From: Cyanophora paradoxa
Taxonomy: Eukaryota > Glaucocystophyceae > Cyanophorales > Cyanophoraceae
Length of the DNA stretch: 64,000 nt
Direction: 5' to 3'
Assembly: GCA_004431415.1 (NCBI GenBank)
Contig: QPMI01000066.1
Span: 186,001-250,000 of the forward strand
Shown: in pieces, positions 35,042 through 45,409 of the stretch
Layout of the letters: each line of letters begins with the position of its first letter
How positions within the stretch are numbered: position 1 is the stretch's first letter
Notes under the pieces: generated by a model
What the model saw: the letters and a program-made list of their open reading frames with translations, nothing else
The model's database searches: none
What the model was told of the DNA's origin: nothing
Position numbers and translations under genes: made by a program

Positions 35042-35763
35042 ATGGGCGCATCGGTGGGGCGCGTATCGTTTGCGGCGGTCTCAGCGGCCCCGCCAGCTTC
35101 CGGGCTCGATCGAGGGCAGGCACGAGCTTTGTGCGGCCATTCCCCAGCGATCGTGCAGATCTGCACCGACGCGAGGCCGCGCATCCCCTTGAAGCGCACG
35201 CGTAGCCTCCGCCGGCAGCCCCCGATCGCAGCCCCGACTTTCCTCCCCCTCTGCGAGACGGTCGAGCCGGCAGAGCCAACGTACCGATCCACGAAAGAGC
35301 GCTTTCTGCGGGAGCTCCGGGAGCAGCAGCTGCGGAACCTGCCCAGCCGCGAGCGGCTGATCCGGCAGCGGGCCAAGACGCCGAGCCCCGCGCCGGCCAC
35401 GCCGAGCCCAGCGCCTGCCCCCGATGAGCCCAAGGAAGACACGGAGGCCGCCGCGGCCGCAGCTGCCGCGGCTGCGGCGGCGGTCGCCGCCTTCCGAAAC
35501 CGGCCGCCCCCGGGAATGGAGCAGTACACACAGACGCAGGCGCGCACCTCGCCTCTCGCCTGCGCTACGAGACGTCTTCGCGGGGCTGAGCGCCCGCGCA
35601 GATCACGCTCGTGACGAACTGGCTTCGGAAGCAGGGCCTCGGCAACGAGGAGGTGGACTCGCTTCGCATCTCGGCGCCCACCGTCTTCGGGACGCCCGTC
35701 GTCGCCCTCCGCCCCGTCAACTCTTTCCTCAAGGCTCGCCTCCCGCCACCCTCACGCCCGCCC

Positions 35764-35794
<31 letters not shown>

Positions 35795-38700
35795 TCAAAC
35801 TTTTGATATGACGAACGCCGGCGTCCGCCGCAGTCCACGCGCCTGCAGCCGGACGGCGTTGCGGGCTTCCTAAAGAAGGACCCGAAGGGCGCCTCGGAGA
35901 TGCTGCAGACCGCGCAGGCGCTCCACGAGGCGGGGCTCACCCCCGCCGACATCCTCTCGCTCTTCGAGCGCTGCCCGCGCCTCCTCAAAGCCCGTCCCCG
36001 CCCCTCCCCACGCCGCTTTGCTGCTCACGCGCGCCCGGCGCAGAGCGTGTGCCGCGTCGAAGTGGCACCCGTGCTCGCCTTCCTCTCCGGTACCCCTCCC
36101 TCCCTCCCTCCCGTCCAGTCGAATACGGTACCACCCGGGCCGGCCGCCAGAGTACGGGATCACGGGGCGGGACCTGGCGACGCTCGTGCGGAGGCAGCCG
36201 CTGGTCTTCGCGAAGGGCGCCGGGCTCCTCTCCGGCGGCTCCAAACTCCGCGAAGTCGCCACCTTCCTCGAGGTCCGCGGCTCGAATCCGCCCGGGGCCC
36301 CTTTCCGTCCTGCCTTCCTCCCGACCTACCTACCCGCAGGTCGAGTGCCGTCTCACGCGTCCCCAATTCGCGCGCGTGGCCCTCGGGTGCGCTGCGCCGG
36401 GGTACCGCATTCCGGCCGGCCGGGCTGTCCGCCTCACGGTGTACCCCCCAGGCACTCCGGCCTCTTCTCGAACTCCGTGGATCGAAAGCTGAGGCCAGTG
36501 TCTGACCTTCTGATCCGCCGGCTCGGCCTGAGGCGGGGCGAGGGTGCCTCCCGCCCGCCCGCCGCCGCCCACCGAGCCGACGCCGACGCCCCCGCGGCGC
36601 CCGCAGAGGACGAGGGGTCGGGGCCCACGCTGGGAGAGTTTCTCGCGCAGATACCCCAGATCTTCGGGCTCAGCATCGAGGTGCGCGCGGTACCGCCCGT
36701 CGTCTTTCCCCCGCCCCCCACCAACGCGGTACCCCAGCGGTCGATCGAGCCGAAGCTGGATTACGCGTTCAAAGAGATGGGCCGCACCCCGGCCGAGGTC
36801 GCGGCCTGCCCCTGGTCCGCTCCGCTACCCCCTTGGCGCCTCGTGCCCCCCCTTCGAACCCTGTACCCCCAGGTACCTCTGGTACAGCCTGGAGGGTACG
36901 ATCCGCCCCCGGCACCGGTTCCTGCTGCACGTCGCCTCCTCCGCCGGCGGAGCCGCATGCCCTGCGCCCCGCCCCTCCCTCAAGGTACCCCCCCTCCCCC
37001 CGCCCCGGCCGGGCCGAAAGCCGTACCCCCCGCGGCCTCACCCCCCGGGGGACTCGCAGGCGATGTACGCCTGCACCGACCGGCGCTTCGCGGAGGCAAT
37101 CGCAGGGTACGCCGTTCCCGTTTTCTGCGTATCCGACGAATTCCCGTGCCCAGCGCGCCCGCCCCCAGGTCGACGCCGGACGCGTACGAGCTGTTCGTGA
37201 GGGGGCTGGTGCCGCCCGCGGCGGCGGCGGCGCAGGCGGCCGGGCCGGGGGCGGGAGCGGCCGCGGGCGACTCGTCCCAGCCTTCTGAGCCGGCGATGGC
37301 GCCGGCGCCGGTGAAGCGGGATGGGGAGAAGCAGCCGCGGGGCCGGGGCCGCGGGGCCGGGGCCGGGGCCGGCGAGGGCCCCCGCGCCTCCGTCCTGGAG
37401 AGCCTGCGCCCCTACGGCGTCTCCAAGTCCGAAGCCACCCGCCTCTGCCAGAGGTACTCAAATCACATCACATCAGATCAGATCCGATCGTATCTGATCT
37501 GATCTGATCTGATCGCAGGTTCCCGTCGCTGGAGGCGTACTCGGCGCGGGGCCACCTGGCCCCCGCCCTCGCGTTCCTCCACCGGCGCCTCGGCCTCTCC
37601 ACGGAGCAGGCGAGTGGCCATGGGGAAGGAGGAGGCAGAAGGGCAGAGGGAGCGGGGAGACGAGCCCGTGAGCGATAGGCAGGCGCGCGAGCGAGCAAGC
37701 GAGGAGGAGGAAGGATAGAGGGAGTGGGGAGACGCCGCCCGCCCGTCTATCATGCCCCCCCTGGCCCCGCTTCGCTCAGAGGAGGGAGGAGGAGGAGGGA
37801 GGATAAAGGGAGCGGGGAGATGCCGCCCGCCCGTCTAGCGAGAGCGAGCGAGCGAGCGAGAGGGGCGGCCGCGCCCCGTCCCGCCGCGCCCCGCTCGCCC
37901 CGCTTTGCTGAGAGGGCGGGCCGTCGGCTCTCGGCCCTCGGCGCAGGTGGGGCGGATGGTGCGGCGAAACGTGCGGTTCTTGGGGGCCGGCCGCCCGACC
38001 CTCGAGCGCGCCGTCGACTTCCTCGAGGGCGAGCTCGGCCTCCAGGCCGAGGTCCGTACCCCCCTTCTTCCCCCCCCCCCCCCCACACACAGATCTGCGC
38101 CGTTCTTCTCATTCTTTCTAGCGCCGCCCCTCCCGCCCTTGGTCCTTACATATCGGAGTCCTTAGTGGTCCTTGGAGTGGTGCTTTTCTTTACTCCTTAG
38201 AGTAGTCCTTAGAGAAGTATTCCTCTCAGTAGGTCCACACGCCCCCGCCTTCGCTTCCTGCTCCGTCCAAAGATCTAGATCTAGCTCCCCCGCCCCCGGC
38301 CCCCGCCCCCGCCCTCGCCCTCGCCCCGGCCGAGGCGCGGCCGCGCGGGGGGCCCGGCCCGCAGGAGATCCGGCGGCTCGCGGTGGCGAACCCCACCGTC
38401 CTCTCCGCCAGGTCCGCCCCGCCCCGCCCAGCCCTGCCTTGTTTTGCGTTGCCTGTTCCCTTCGGCTCGGCTCGGCTCCGCTCGGCTCGGTTCCGACGCC
38501 GCCGTTCCCTCCCCGCAGCGTTGACCGCACGCTTCGGCCCAAGTCGAACTTCCTCGCCACGTGCGCGCCCGCGCGGGGCGGTACCCCCCTCTCCTTCAAA
38601 CTGATGGACGCCGTACCCCCAGGACGATGGGCCGGGCGCCGCGGGAGCTCCTCAAGTGCCCCTCGTACTTCAATCTGGGCCTGGAGACGCGCATCGTACC

Positions 38701-39102
38701 CCGGCGCGCCCGCGTTGGGCCCTGTACCCGCAAGCCCGGGGCTACTTCTGACGCGGGGCGGGGGGTACAGGTACACGTACGCGGTGGAGAGGGGGCGGGA
38801 CGACCTCTCCCTGGGTACCCTGCTCATTCCCGGGTACACGCGCCGCGCCCTGCCTCCCCCCCCCCGGGGTCCGAATTCCGTACCCCCAGGGACGTCGAGT
38901 TCGCGGTGAACGTCATGCGGGGTACGACCCGCAGAGCACGTCGGCCCCGCTCTCCCCAGGCTCTCTGACCCGGGGTTCGTATCCAGGGACGGTCGCTGAC
39001 TACATGACCTTCAAGCTTCGGTTCTGCCTGCCGGAGGCGGGGGAGGCGGGGGGAAAGGTGCCGGCGCCGGTCGCCCCTGGCGACGAGGGCTTCGTGAGCT
39101 AG
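35042..39102 (+). CDS. mTERF-family protein
   Basis: mTERF proteins are organelle-targeted helical-repeat proteins that bind nucleic acid and affect transcription, splicing or translation. The start at 35042 (MGASVGRVSFAAVSAAPPA) gives a basic, Ala/Ser-rich N-terminus suited to plastid or mitochondrial import. An Ala-run follows (35.45 kb). Repeat-like exons then appear one after another: NWLRKQGLGNEEVDSLRISA, GLTPADILSLFERCPRLL, YGITGRDLATLVRRQPLVF, KLDYAFKEMGRTPAEVAACP, LRPYGVSKSEATRLCQRFPS, LGLSTEQVGRMVRRNVRFL, EEIRRLAVANPTVLSASVDR and MGRAPRELLKCPSYFNLGLE. These match the mTERF pattern of a helix pair ending in a hydrophobic P motif. Stop TAG at 39100. More than 12 introns, many starting or ending with GTACCCC; one (37460-37518) holds a GATCT tandem. 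The exact exon ends in 36.8-37.2 kb are uncertain. Confidence 0.8.
37463..37518 (+). repeat. GATCT/GATCA microsatellite in an mTERF intron
   Basis: CACATCACATCAGATCAGATC is followed by five or six GATCT units, ending at the acceptor GATCGCAG. It fills almost the whole intron. Confidence 0.8.
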
Positions 39103-39624
39103 TGGTACCCCGTGCGCCGGCCGCCCCAACCCCCGCACGCCGGGCGCGCCGGGCCGCCCCGCGTTGGTAGGTCGTTCCCAAATAGCTTTTTGATCTGATC
39201 TGTGGCGAAGGCGATCTCTATTTAACTCAGAAAGCCTTGCAATCGAAGGGAACAGAGTTGAGTGCTCGCATCAAACCCCCCCCCCCCCCCCCCTAGGCCT
39301 CGAGCTCCCCCCCCCCCACACACACACACGCCCAGCTTATGCATGATCAATCACATTGGATTTCGAATTAAAATCGAACTCGGCACTACGTACATGCACA
39401 CTGATTATGTGATGTACAACTGAAACTGAGCTGCTGCAAAGAACACACCGGATCCGGAGCGACTAGTACTGTGCAATTTCTTAAGCTTTCAAACTTCACG
39501 CAATATCTATCTATCGATATCTCGACTACTACATGGCTACGTACACTAGAAAAAGTTAATTATAAGCATCTGAAGAAACATTCAAGGCTGAAAAAATGCT
39601 GGAGTTATATTTCGACTATATCTG
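39103..39624. other. Intergenic with poly-C tract
   Basis: Contains an 18-base C run near 39276-39293 followed by a second short C run and a CA run. The rest is AT-rich without a gene. Confidence 0.5.
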
Positions 39625-41044
39625 TCACAGCGTGCAGCGGCGAGAACTCGGACCGACGCGCAGGGCGGCGTTGGCGGCGGCGAGCCTGCGCATTTGGATG
39701 ACCCCGTCGGAGCAGCCGTGCCACGAGCTGCGGGCACGGCAGAAGGCGGCGGCAACGGCCTCGTCTGATGGAGCTCCGCTTTCTTCTTCCGGCTCGTGAT
39801 CGGACGTCGACTTCGGAGAGGGCGGTGCGATCGGGGCTGGCGCCGCGGGTTCGCGATCGGACTCCCGCGGGGGAGACGGCGACTGCCGCCGCCGGTCGAA
39901 TCGGCCCGTCGACGTCGGCGGAGTTGCGGGCGGCGTCGGCAGAAGGGCTGGAGCGGTGGCAGTGGCAGAGTCCGCAGTGGCAGACCGAGGGGAATCCGAA
40001 GCGGGGCCGGAGGCGGCGGCTCGGATGCGAGCGACGGCGCCGAGGACGGACCCAAGAGGGACCTCGCGCCAGGGGCGGAGACGCCGGTGCACGCGGGCGC
40101 CCACTAGCGCTGGGCCCGATTCCGAGCCTGAGCAGGAGGTGACAGCCTCCACAACGGCCCAGAGGAACTCAGCAACCGACTTAGCTCCCGACGCAGGATG
40201 AATACCTGCTCGCAATTAATATTAGCTAAAGACTTTTTGGATGAACACAGTAATTATAGTTTCCAATGCAGCTCACATTTGACGGCGAGGCTGATTATGG
40301 AAGCCGTGAAGCGCGACTGAGGTATCGCCTCGCAGCCGTTGCTATCTGTGGTCCAGTCGTGCAAGGCGACCACCATAGCGTCCACCTCGTCGAATGTCGT
40401 GCGGAGGGAGCGGGCGAGAGACACTGCGAAAATTTGCAATGTAATTAGAAATTTTGCACAGTGAAAGCTCAATCTGGCGGCTAGCGCTAGGCGGCTAGCA
40501 CTATATAAATAATTTCTGTTAACCGTTGAACACAAGTTACATGAAATGTTTATTTACCGTGGAGGCGGCAGTAAGTATCCTTGGTGAGTACGCTCCGAAT
40601 CCCAGCAAAAGAGGGGGAAGGCTTCTTCACCGCGTCCCAGAGCTGCCAGGTAAACGTTAACTTTGAGCGGCGCGGACGAGCTCAAGGAGATATATAACAT
40701 GCGAGCAAACGCACAGTTGTCAGTGGCGCGTGGATGAGCTCCTCGTCGCGGTCACGGTCCGCGGCCGGCGACGGCGCGTGCGGGCCGGCCGCAGCCGCGG
40801 CCTCGGATGATGTCGACGTTGACGCGAGCTCGCGGCGCGCCGGCCGCGAGGGGACCTCGGTCGGTGCCATGGCCAGTTCACTAGCTATAGGCGTCGTAAA
40901 CCGCAAGCTGGGCAGCGACCGCGGAGCCCGCGGCCGCGGACACAGCGGCGATTGCGGCGTTTCCGCGCAGGCGTACGCCTCTAGAGCTGGCGCTGACGCA
41001 GGCCGCGGGCGTGCACGTGGCCAGACATCTGGATCCGTCGACAT
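39625..41044 (-). CDS. Unknown protein, paralogue B (four exons)
   Basis: The modelled exons are 41044-40715, 40642 to about 40558, 40423-40277 and 40205-39625. Donors are GTGCGT, GTAAAT and GTGAGC, acceptors CAG, and the total is 1143 nt, an intact 380-residue frame. Intron positions and phases equal those of paralogue A at 7.6-9.1 kb, and exon 3 is exactly the same length (147 nt). Shared blocks are LWDAVK, YCRLH, LRTTFDEVDAMVVALHDW, SVAEFLWAVVEAVT, LRPWREVPLGSVLGAVARIR and SSWHGCSDGVIQMRRLAAAN. The first exon and the Ser/Pro-rich linker have diverged most. Both copies keep open frames, which suggests both are or were functional. No function is known to me. Confidence 0.7.
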
Positions 41045-41276
41045 CGCCGAGTCGCGATCGGCGAAAGCTGAAGACGACGATGCGTGCCGCGGTACCGGTG
41101 ATGACTTCCGGAGAAGTTCCTAACCCCGAGCCTAGCTATAGGCGAGCTGCTGCTGCTGCTGAGAATGCGCTCTGCGGCAGGCCTAGGCCTGTGCTGAAGT
41201 GGAACTACTATACACGTACTTGCCAAGTTCAACGGTTGCAAAGTTGTACACGGTGACATCACTGACATGTACATGT

Positions 41277-41370
41277 GTCACACACTGTGTGACAGCCTGG
41301 CAGTGTTGAACTTCGGAACTCAGGCTGTCACAGTGTGAACTTCCGAAGTTCGGAATTGCACAGTGCAGCA
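41277..41370. repeat. Palindrome-rich segment
   Basis: TGTCACACACTGTGTGACA is a near-perfect palindrome. It is followed by two diverged copies of a TGTGAACTTCCGAAGTTC/TTGAACTTCGGAACTC motif and of CAGGCTGTCA. Confidence 0.6.
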
Positions 41371-41809
41371 GCTGCCGCGGCCCCGCGGCCCGCGGGTCCG
41401 TAGTACTGTAAAAAGTCTGTAATTCGGGTAATATTTAAGACCCCAAAATAATTAGTAATCCCGGCCCGGGGTTTAATCGGTTTAGTAGGCTGAAAATAAT
41501 TAAGAGTTGGCCGCGCGGAGCGCTTTAGTAGCGGCCTTTAGAAGGGGTGGGCACGCGTACGGCGCGCGCTAGGGGTCTAGATCTGTTGGAGCGTCCGAGA
41601 GCCCCCTCGCACTACAGCTAGCTTCTCCCGCGCTGCAACTAAGGCTGCGCTACGTACCCCCCCTCGCACCTCGGTTTTGTATACGATAAAACTTTAGTAG
41701 TCGGGCCTGAAATTAAAACTTTGGTACTATAAAGATCCAGTATACTAAATATTTCCCGACTTACAGTACTCGGGAGTCGGGACTCGGGACTCGGGACTCG
41801 GGAGCCTAC

Positions 41810-42330
41810 CAGTGATGGGCACTTTATTAATAAGTACTTATAATATTTTATTAATAACGTATTAATAATACGTTATTAGTAAGGTCCCGGAACAGCCATT
41901 CTTATTAATAACGTTTATTAGTTTGGGGGGGTACTTGTACACACACCATTTCTTGCACTCTATGACGAATCTGTGCATGCTAGAGCGATATAAAGCAGTT
42001 CTATACACGTCTAGAGACCTTCTGGGCACTCTTGCAGCTTGATATGATGCTCATAAGCTGATCAGACGGCAGCTCCAGACCATCCAGTACCCCCTTGGTG
42101 GCACATTGACCCTTTTATTCGACCCCCAACAGATATAGAGGGCACTCGCAATGCTCAGACAGCTTATATAAGAGTGTTTAGCACCAGAACCGAGCGGCAA
42201 CGCTCCTTCAACGCGTGGTTTCGCGCTTCTATGAGGAAGTAATTATTAATCTACTAATAACTAATTATTAACTATTAATAATCATTCTTATAGTGTCCCA
42301 TTTTGGGGGTTATTATTAATTCCATCACTG
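41810..42330 (+). mobile_element. hAT-type MITE, copy 2
   Basis: It is 521 bp, the same length and orientation as the copy at 10.35 kb and nearly the same sequence, with the same CAGTGATGG terminal inverted repeats. It is flanked by the perfect 8-bp duplication GAGCCTAC (41802-41809 and 42331-42338), which differs from that of copy 1. No long ORF. Confidence 0.9.
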
Positions 42331-42385
42331 GAGCCTACAGCAGGCTACCGCCGCCTACCGGTAGGAGGCTAGGAGCCTAGGACTA

Positions 42386-42712
42386 CCGTGTAACACTTAT
42401 TTACTGCGCCACAAATTACTGCGTTCTAAAATTTCTGCGCCGGTATGCGCTTTACTGCGCAGCAGTCTGCGCTACCAAATTACTGCGTTCCATCGGTCTC
42501 GAAAATATGATATGTGTTAGCAAAGGGGGTAATTTTTAATACTGCGCTACCAAATTACTGCGTTCTAAAATTTTTGAGCGCAGTAATATGGTACTACGGT
42601 ACGTAGCGCAGTAGTTATGTCAGCGCGGTAATTTGGTACCGCGGTAATTAAGTGGCCCAGTGGGCGCGGTATAATACCCGGTAGTGCCACACGCTGGCCC
42701 AGTGGCACACGG
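42386..42712. mobile_element. TA-flanked MITE, family 2, copy B
   Basis: Starts CCGTGTAACACTTA and ends CAGTGGCACACGG, with TA on both outer sides. The interior has repeats of the AATTACTGCG type and GCGGTAATTTGGTACCGCGG. Relative to copy A at 9.6 kb, the stretch GCGGTAATTAAGTGG...GGGCGCGGTATAATA near 42.63-42.68 kb matches in inverted orientation. A second internal GTAGTGCCACACG near 42681 suggests a partial terminal duplication. Confidence 0.65.
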
Positions 42713-42714
42713 TA

Positions 42715-44890
42715 CTACTGTGACAGTAGCTATATATATATAGGCCTGGGCGCCGGCCAGCTTGAAGCCTTGAACTGCCAGCATTAAGCCTGCCCAGTGG
42801 TTCCGAGTTCAAGCCCTTTCAATTGGCCTGTACTACGGAATTTCCGAAGTTCACACGGAAATACCAAAAAAACATTGCAAACTTGCGAGCTCGAGCTCGA
42901 GTCGACGACGACTCGACGTCAGTTCGAACTTCGAATTCGACAGTCTTCGACTCTTTCATGCCGAAATTCAGCCGAATTCGAATCATGAATCATGATGCAT
43001 ATGGCGCTGCCAGCCTACTCACTGAGTCAGGCCCTTCAGCCCCTACTACTAGTCTACTACAGACTACAGAGTCAGTACAGAGTCCTACTACAGAGTCGTA
43101 GTACAGACTACAGTTAGTAGCCTGAGTACTGGTCTACTACTGGACCGCTAGCAGAATTCGAAGGCTCGAAGCCGCTCGATTCCCCGCTCGAAGCCTCGAA
43201 CCGTAAGTTCCGATACAGTAACTTCCGAACTAATTTGTGGCTATAGGCTACTAGGGTAACTAGGCTAGTTGTAGGCTCTTGTAGCCTATAGCTAGTTGGA
43301 ACTTTCCAGGCCAATAGCCTTCGTAGTAGTACTAGCGAGTAATAGTTCGACAAGTACTAGTAGTCTTAGCTAGTCTAGTACCAGTAGACTACTAGTTCGG
43401 AACGGCTGCCATTGACGAGGCAATCTCGATTGATCCATGAATGAAGGTTTTGAAAAAGCCGTTGTGCAATTCGCCCGGACCGACTCGCAAAAGTCGCGAT
43501 TCGATTCGTCATGTCGCTCCATGGTCGGACCATGATCCTCCGACCATCGACCGATGAGTCGGCGATGACTCGGCGAATCAGTGCCGATGAGTCGGCGATG
43601 ACGCCGTCATGACGGTTGCAAGTGACTCTCCACAATGAACTAGGGTCGCAAGTGACTCTCCACAATGAACTTTACCGCATTCCGCACTGAATCCGCAGGC
43701 TCCCGCCACTGGGCCGCCAGCCTCCCGGGTCCGGCCCGAGCCGACCAATGGTCACGACAGATTGTCCTGGCCCAGTGGCCATTTTTAGCCAATCCAAGCA
43801 CAGAACTCTGGCTTAATTTGCTCCTCCAATTCGTCCGCCCGGCGCTGGCGGTTTTTCTCTTATAATTAGGTTCGCATTTGTTTTCTTGTTTTACTCTGCT
43901 AGCCAATGCCATCGGAAGTTCGTTGTTTTCATATACAAACGTGCATATACTCAGTGACTCATCCAGGTTCTCGAAGTCCCTACGCCCTGACCGTCGGACA
44001 TACTATGATAGCACTGCGGCATGTGGGGCCTTCAAGTACCGGGTAGGCTTCAACACAGATTTGCTCGAGGAGTATACGTAGGGGTGGGGGCCGTGGGGCT
44101 CGTGAGGGGTGGTTATAGGCTTATAGCGTATGAATTCGCACACACCGAGACAAATGGCTAGATCTAGAGATATAACTGCGGTGTCCATCTGTGTCAAGTC
44201 GAGAGATGAACCTACGGGACTAAGCCTTAAGCTTTCGGACATCGGACCGGGCGGAGCTCGGATGTGGAAATAACTGGAGAGGCTACCCCGGGGCTATATA
44301 GCTAGGTCTAGCGCTGCAGTACAGGCCTAGGGGGGATCCTACGCAAGGAGGGAATGACTATCCAAGGACGAGAGGGCGAGCAAGATCTAAGAAACAAGCG
44401 GACGGCTAGACGACTGCAGCTGTGACTGTACCTAGCAAGCTATGGCCTCCGGGAAGGCGCTCGGTAACCTAAGCCAATCTGTACACGCTAAAGTACGGCC
44501 CGCCGTGTCGTCCGCACGGCGGGTTCGGGGGTGGGGGCGCGCTCGTGCGGGAGCGGGCCTGGGAGAGCCACCGGGCTCGTGGGAACGGGCAGGTGTCGGT
44601 CGGGGGGAGGGGGATCGGGAGGGTATGGGGCAAGAGGGCGTGAGGCGGTGGGAGAGGACGGGGGAGGACCGGGTCGGGCGGCCGCGGTCGGGGAGGAGGG
44701 AGGTTCCAGTGGCGCGTCCCGCCGGGCTTCCAGTCACCTGACGACCGCCTCCCCCCCGCCGCCGCGGCGCCGCGGCCAATGATGGCCATGCATATGGGCG
44801 GGCTCGTGAGGGGTGGGTGTCACAGTGTGGACACTGTGGAGTCAGTGTACATGTGGAGTCACTGTGGACTCGTGTGTGGAGTCACTGACT
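42715..44890. other. Intergenic, no gene recognised
   Basis: AT-richer DNA with frequent GAATTC/TTCGAA palindromes and a run of CTACTAC/CAGAGTC-type motifs near 43030-43120. A GC-rich block at 44.45-44.78 kb is open on both strands but shows no exon signals. Confidence 0.45.
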
Positions 44891-44891
44891 T

Positions 44892-45003
44892 ATGTTGCAT
44901 CAGGAACAAGCTGATGGAAAAAAAGCTTGAAAAAGCGGCAACATCCGGACCCGGCCGCGGGGGGATGTTGCATCAGGAACAAGCTGATGGAAAAAAAGCT
45001 TGA
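44892..45003 (+). repeat. Perfect 39-bp direct repeat
   Basis: The 39 bases that start ATGTTGCATCAGGAACAAGC and end AAAGCTTGA occur at 44892-44930 and, identical, at 44965-45003, 73 bp apart. Confidence 0.9.
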
Positions 45004-45197
45004 CTATCATTTCGAATCGATGAGCGAGAAATTACAAAAGGGGGAGAAATCCTGTTCAAATAGAAGCCCAAATTCACGCTGTCGATGGGAATGGGATCAG
45101 ATCCTGCACTAAGTCCCTCAGTCCTGGAGTGCACAAGCCCCGAGCTCTCGCGGACTGCGCCCCGCGGACATCTGCGGGCGGACATCTCAGAGAGTTG

Positions 45198-45409
45198 CGA
45201 GAGCCGTCCGGCCGCGCAGCCAGCTCACCTGGCCCGAAGAGCGAGGCCCGCCGGACGAGCCCCGCCCCGAGCTTTCGATGCCATGATGCGCTTGAGCGCC
45301 CTGCGGACTGCGGGCGCGCGCTACGGAGGCCTAGGGCATCTGCGGGTGAATATCGAGAGCCGTCCGGCCGCGCAGCCAGCTCACCTGGCCTAAAGAGCGA
45401 GGCCCGCCG
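45198..45409 (+). repeat. Direct repeat with 156-bp spacing
   Basis: The ~56-bp block CGAGAGCCGTCCGGCCGCGC...GAGCGAGGCCCGCCG at 45198-45253 recurs with two changes at 45354-45409. Part of the spacer (CATCTGCGGG) is repeated too, so this is a diverged tandem duplication. Confidence 0.85.

Noticed and set aside
44432-44779. Overlapping ORFs on both strands in a GC-rich block
   Set aside because: Open on both strands because of composition; Arg/Pro/Gly-rich without any conserved pattern.
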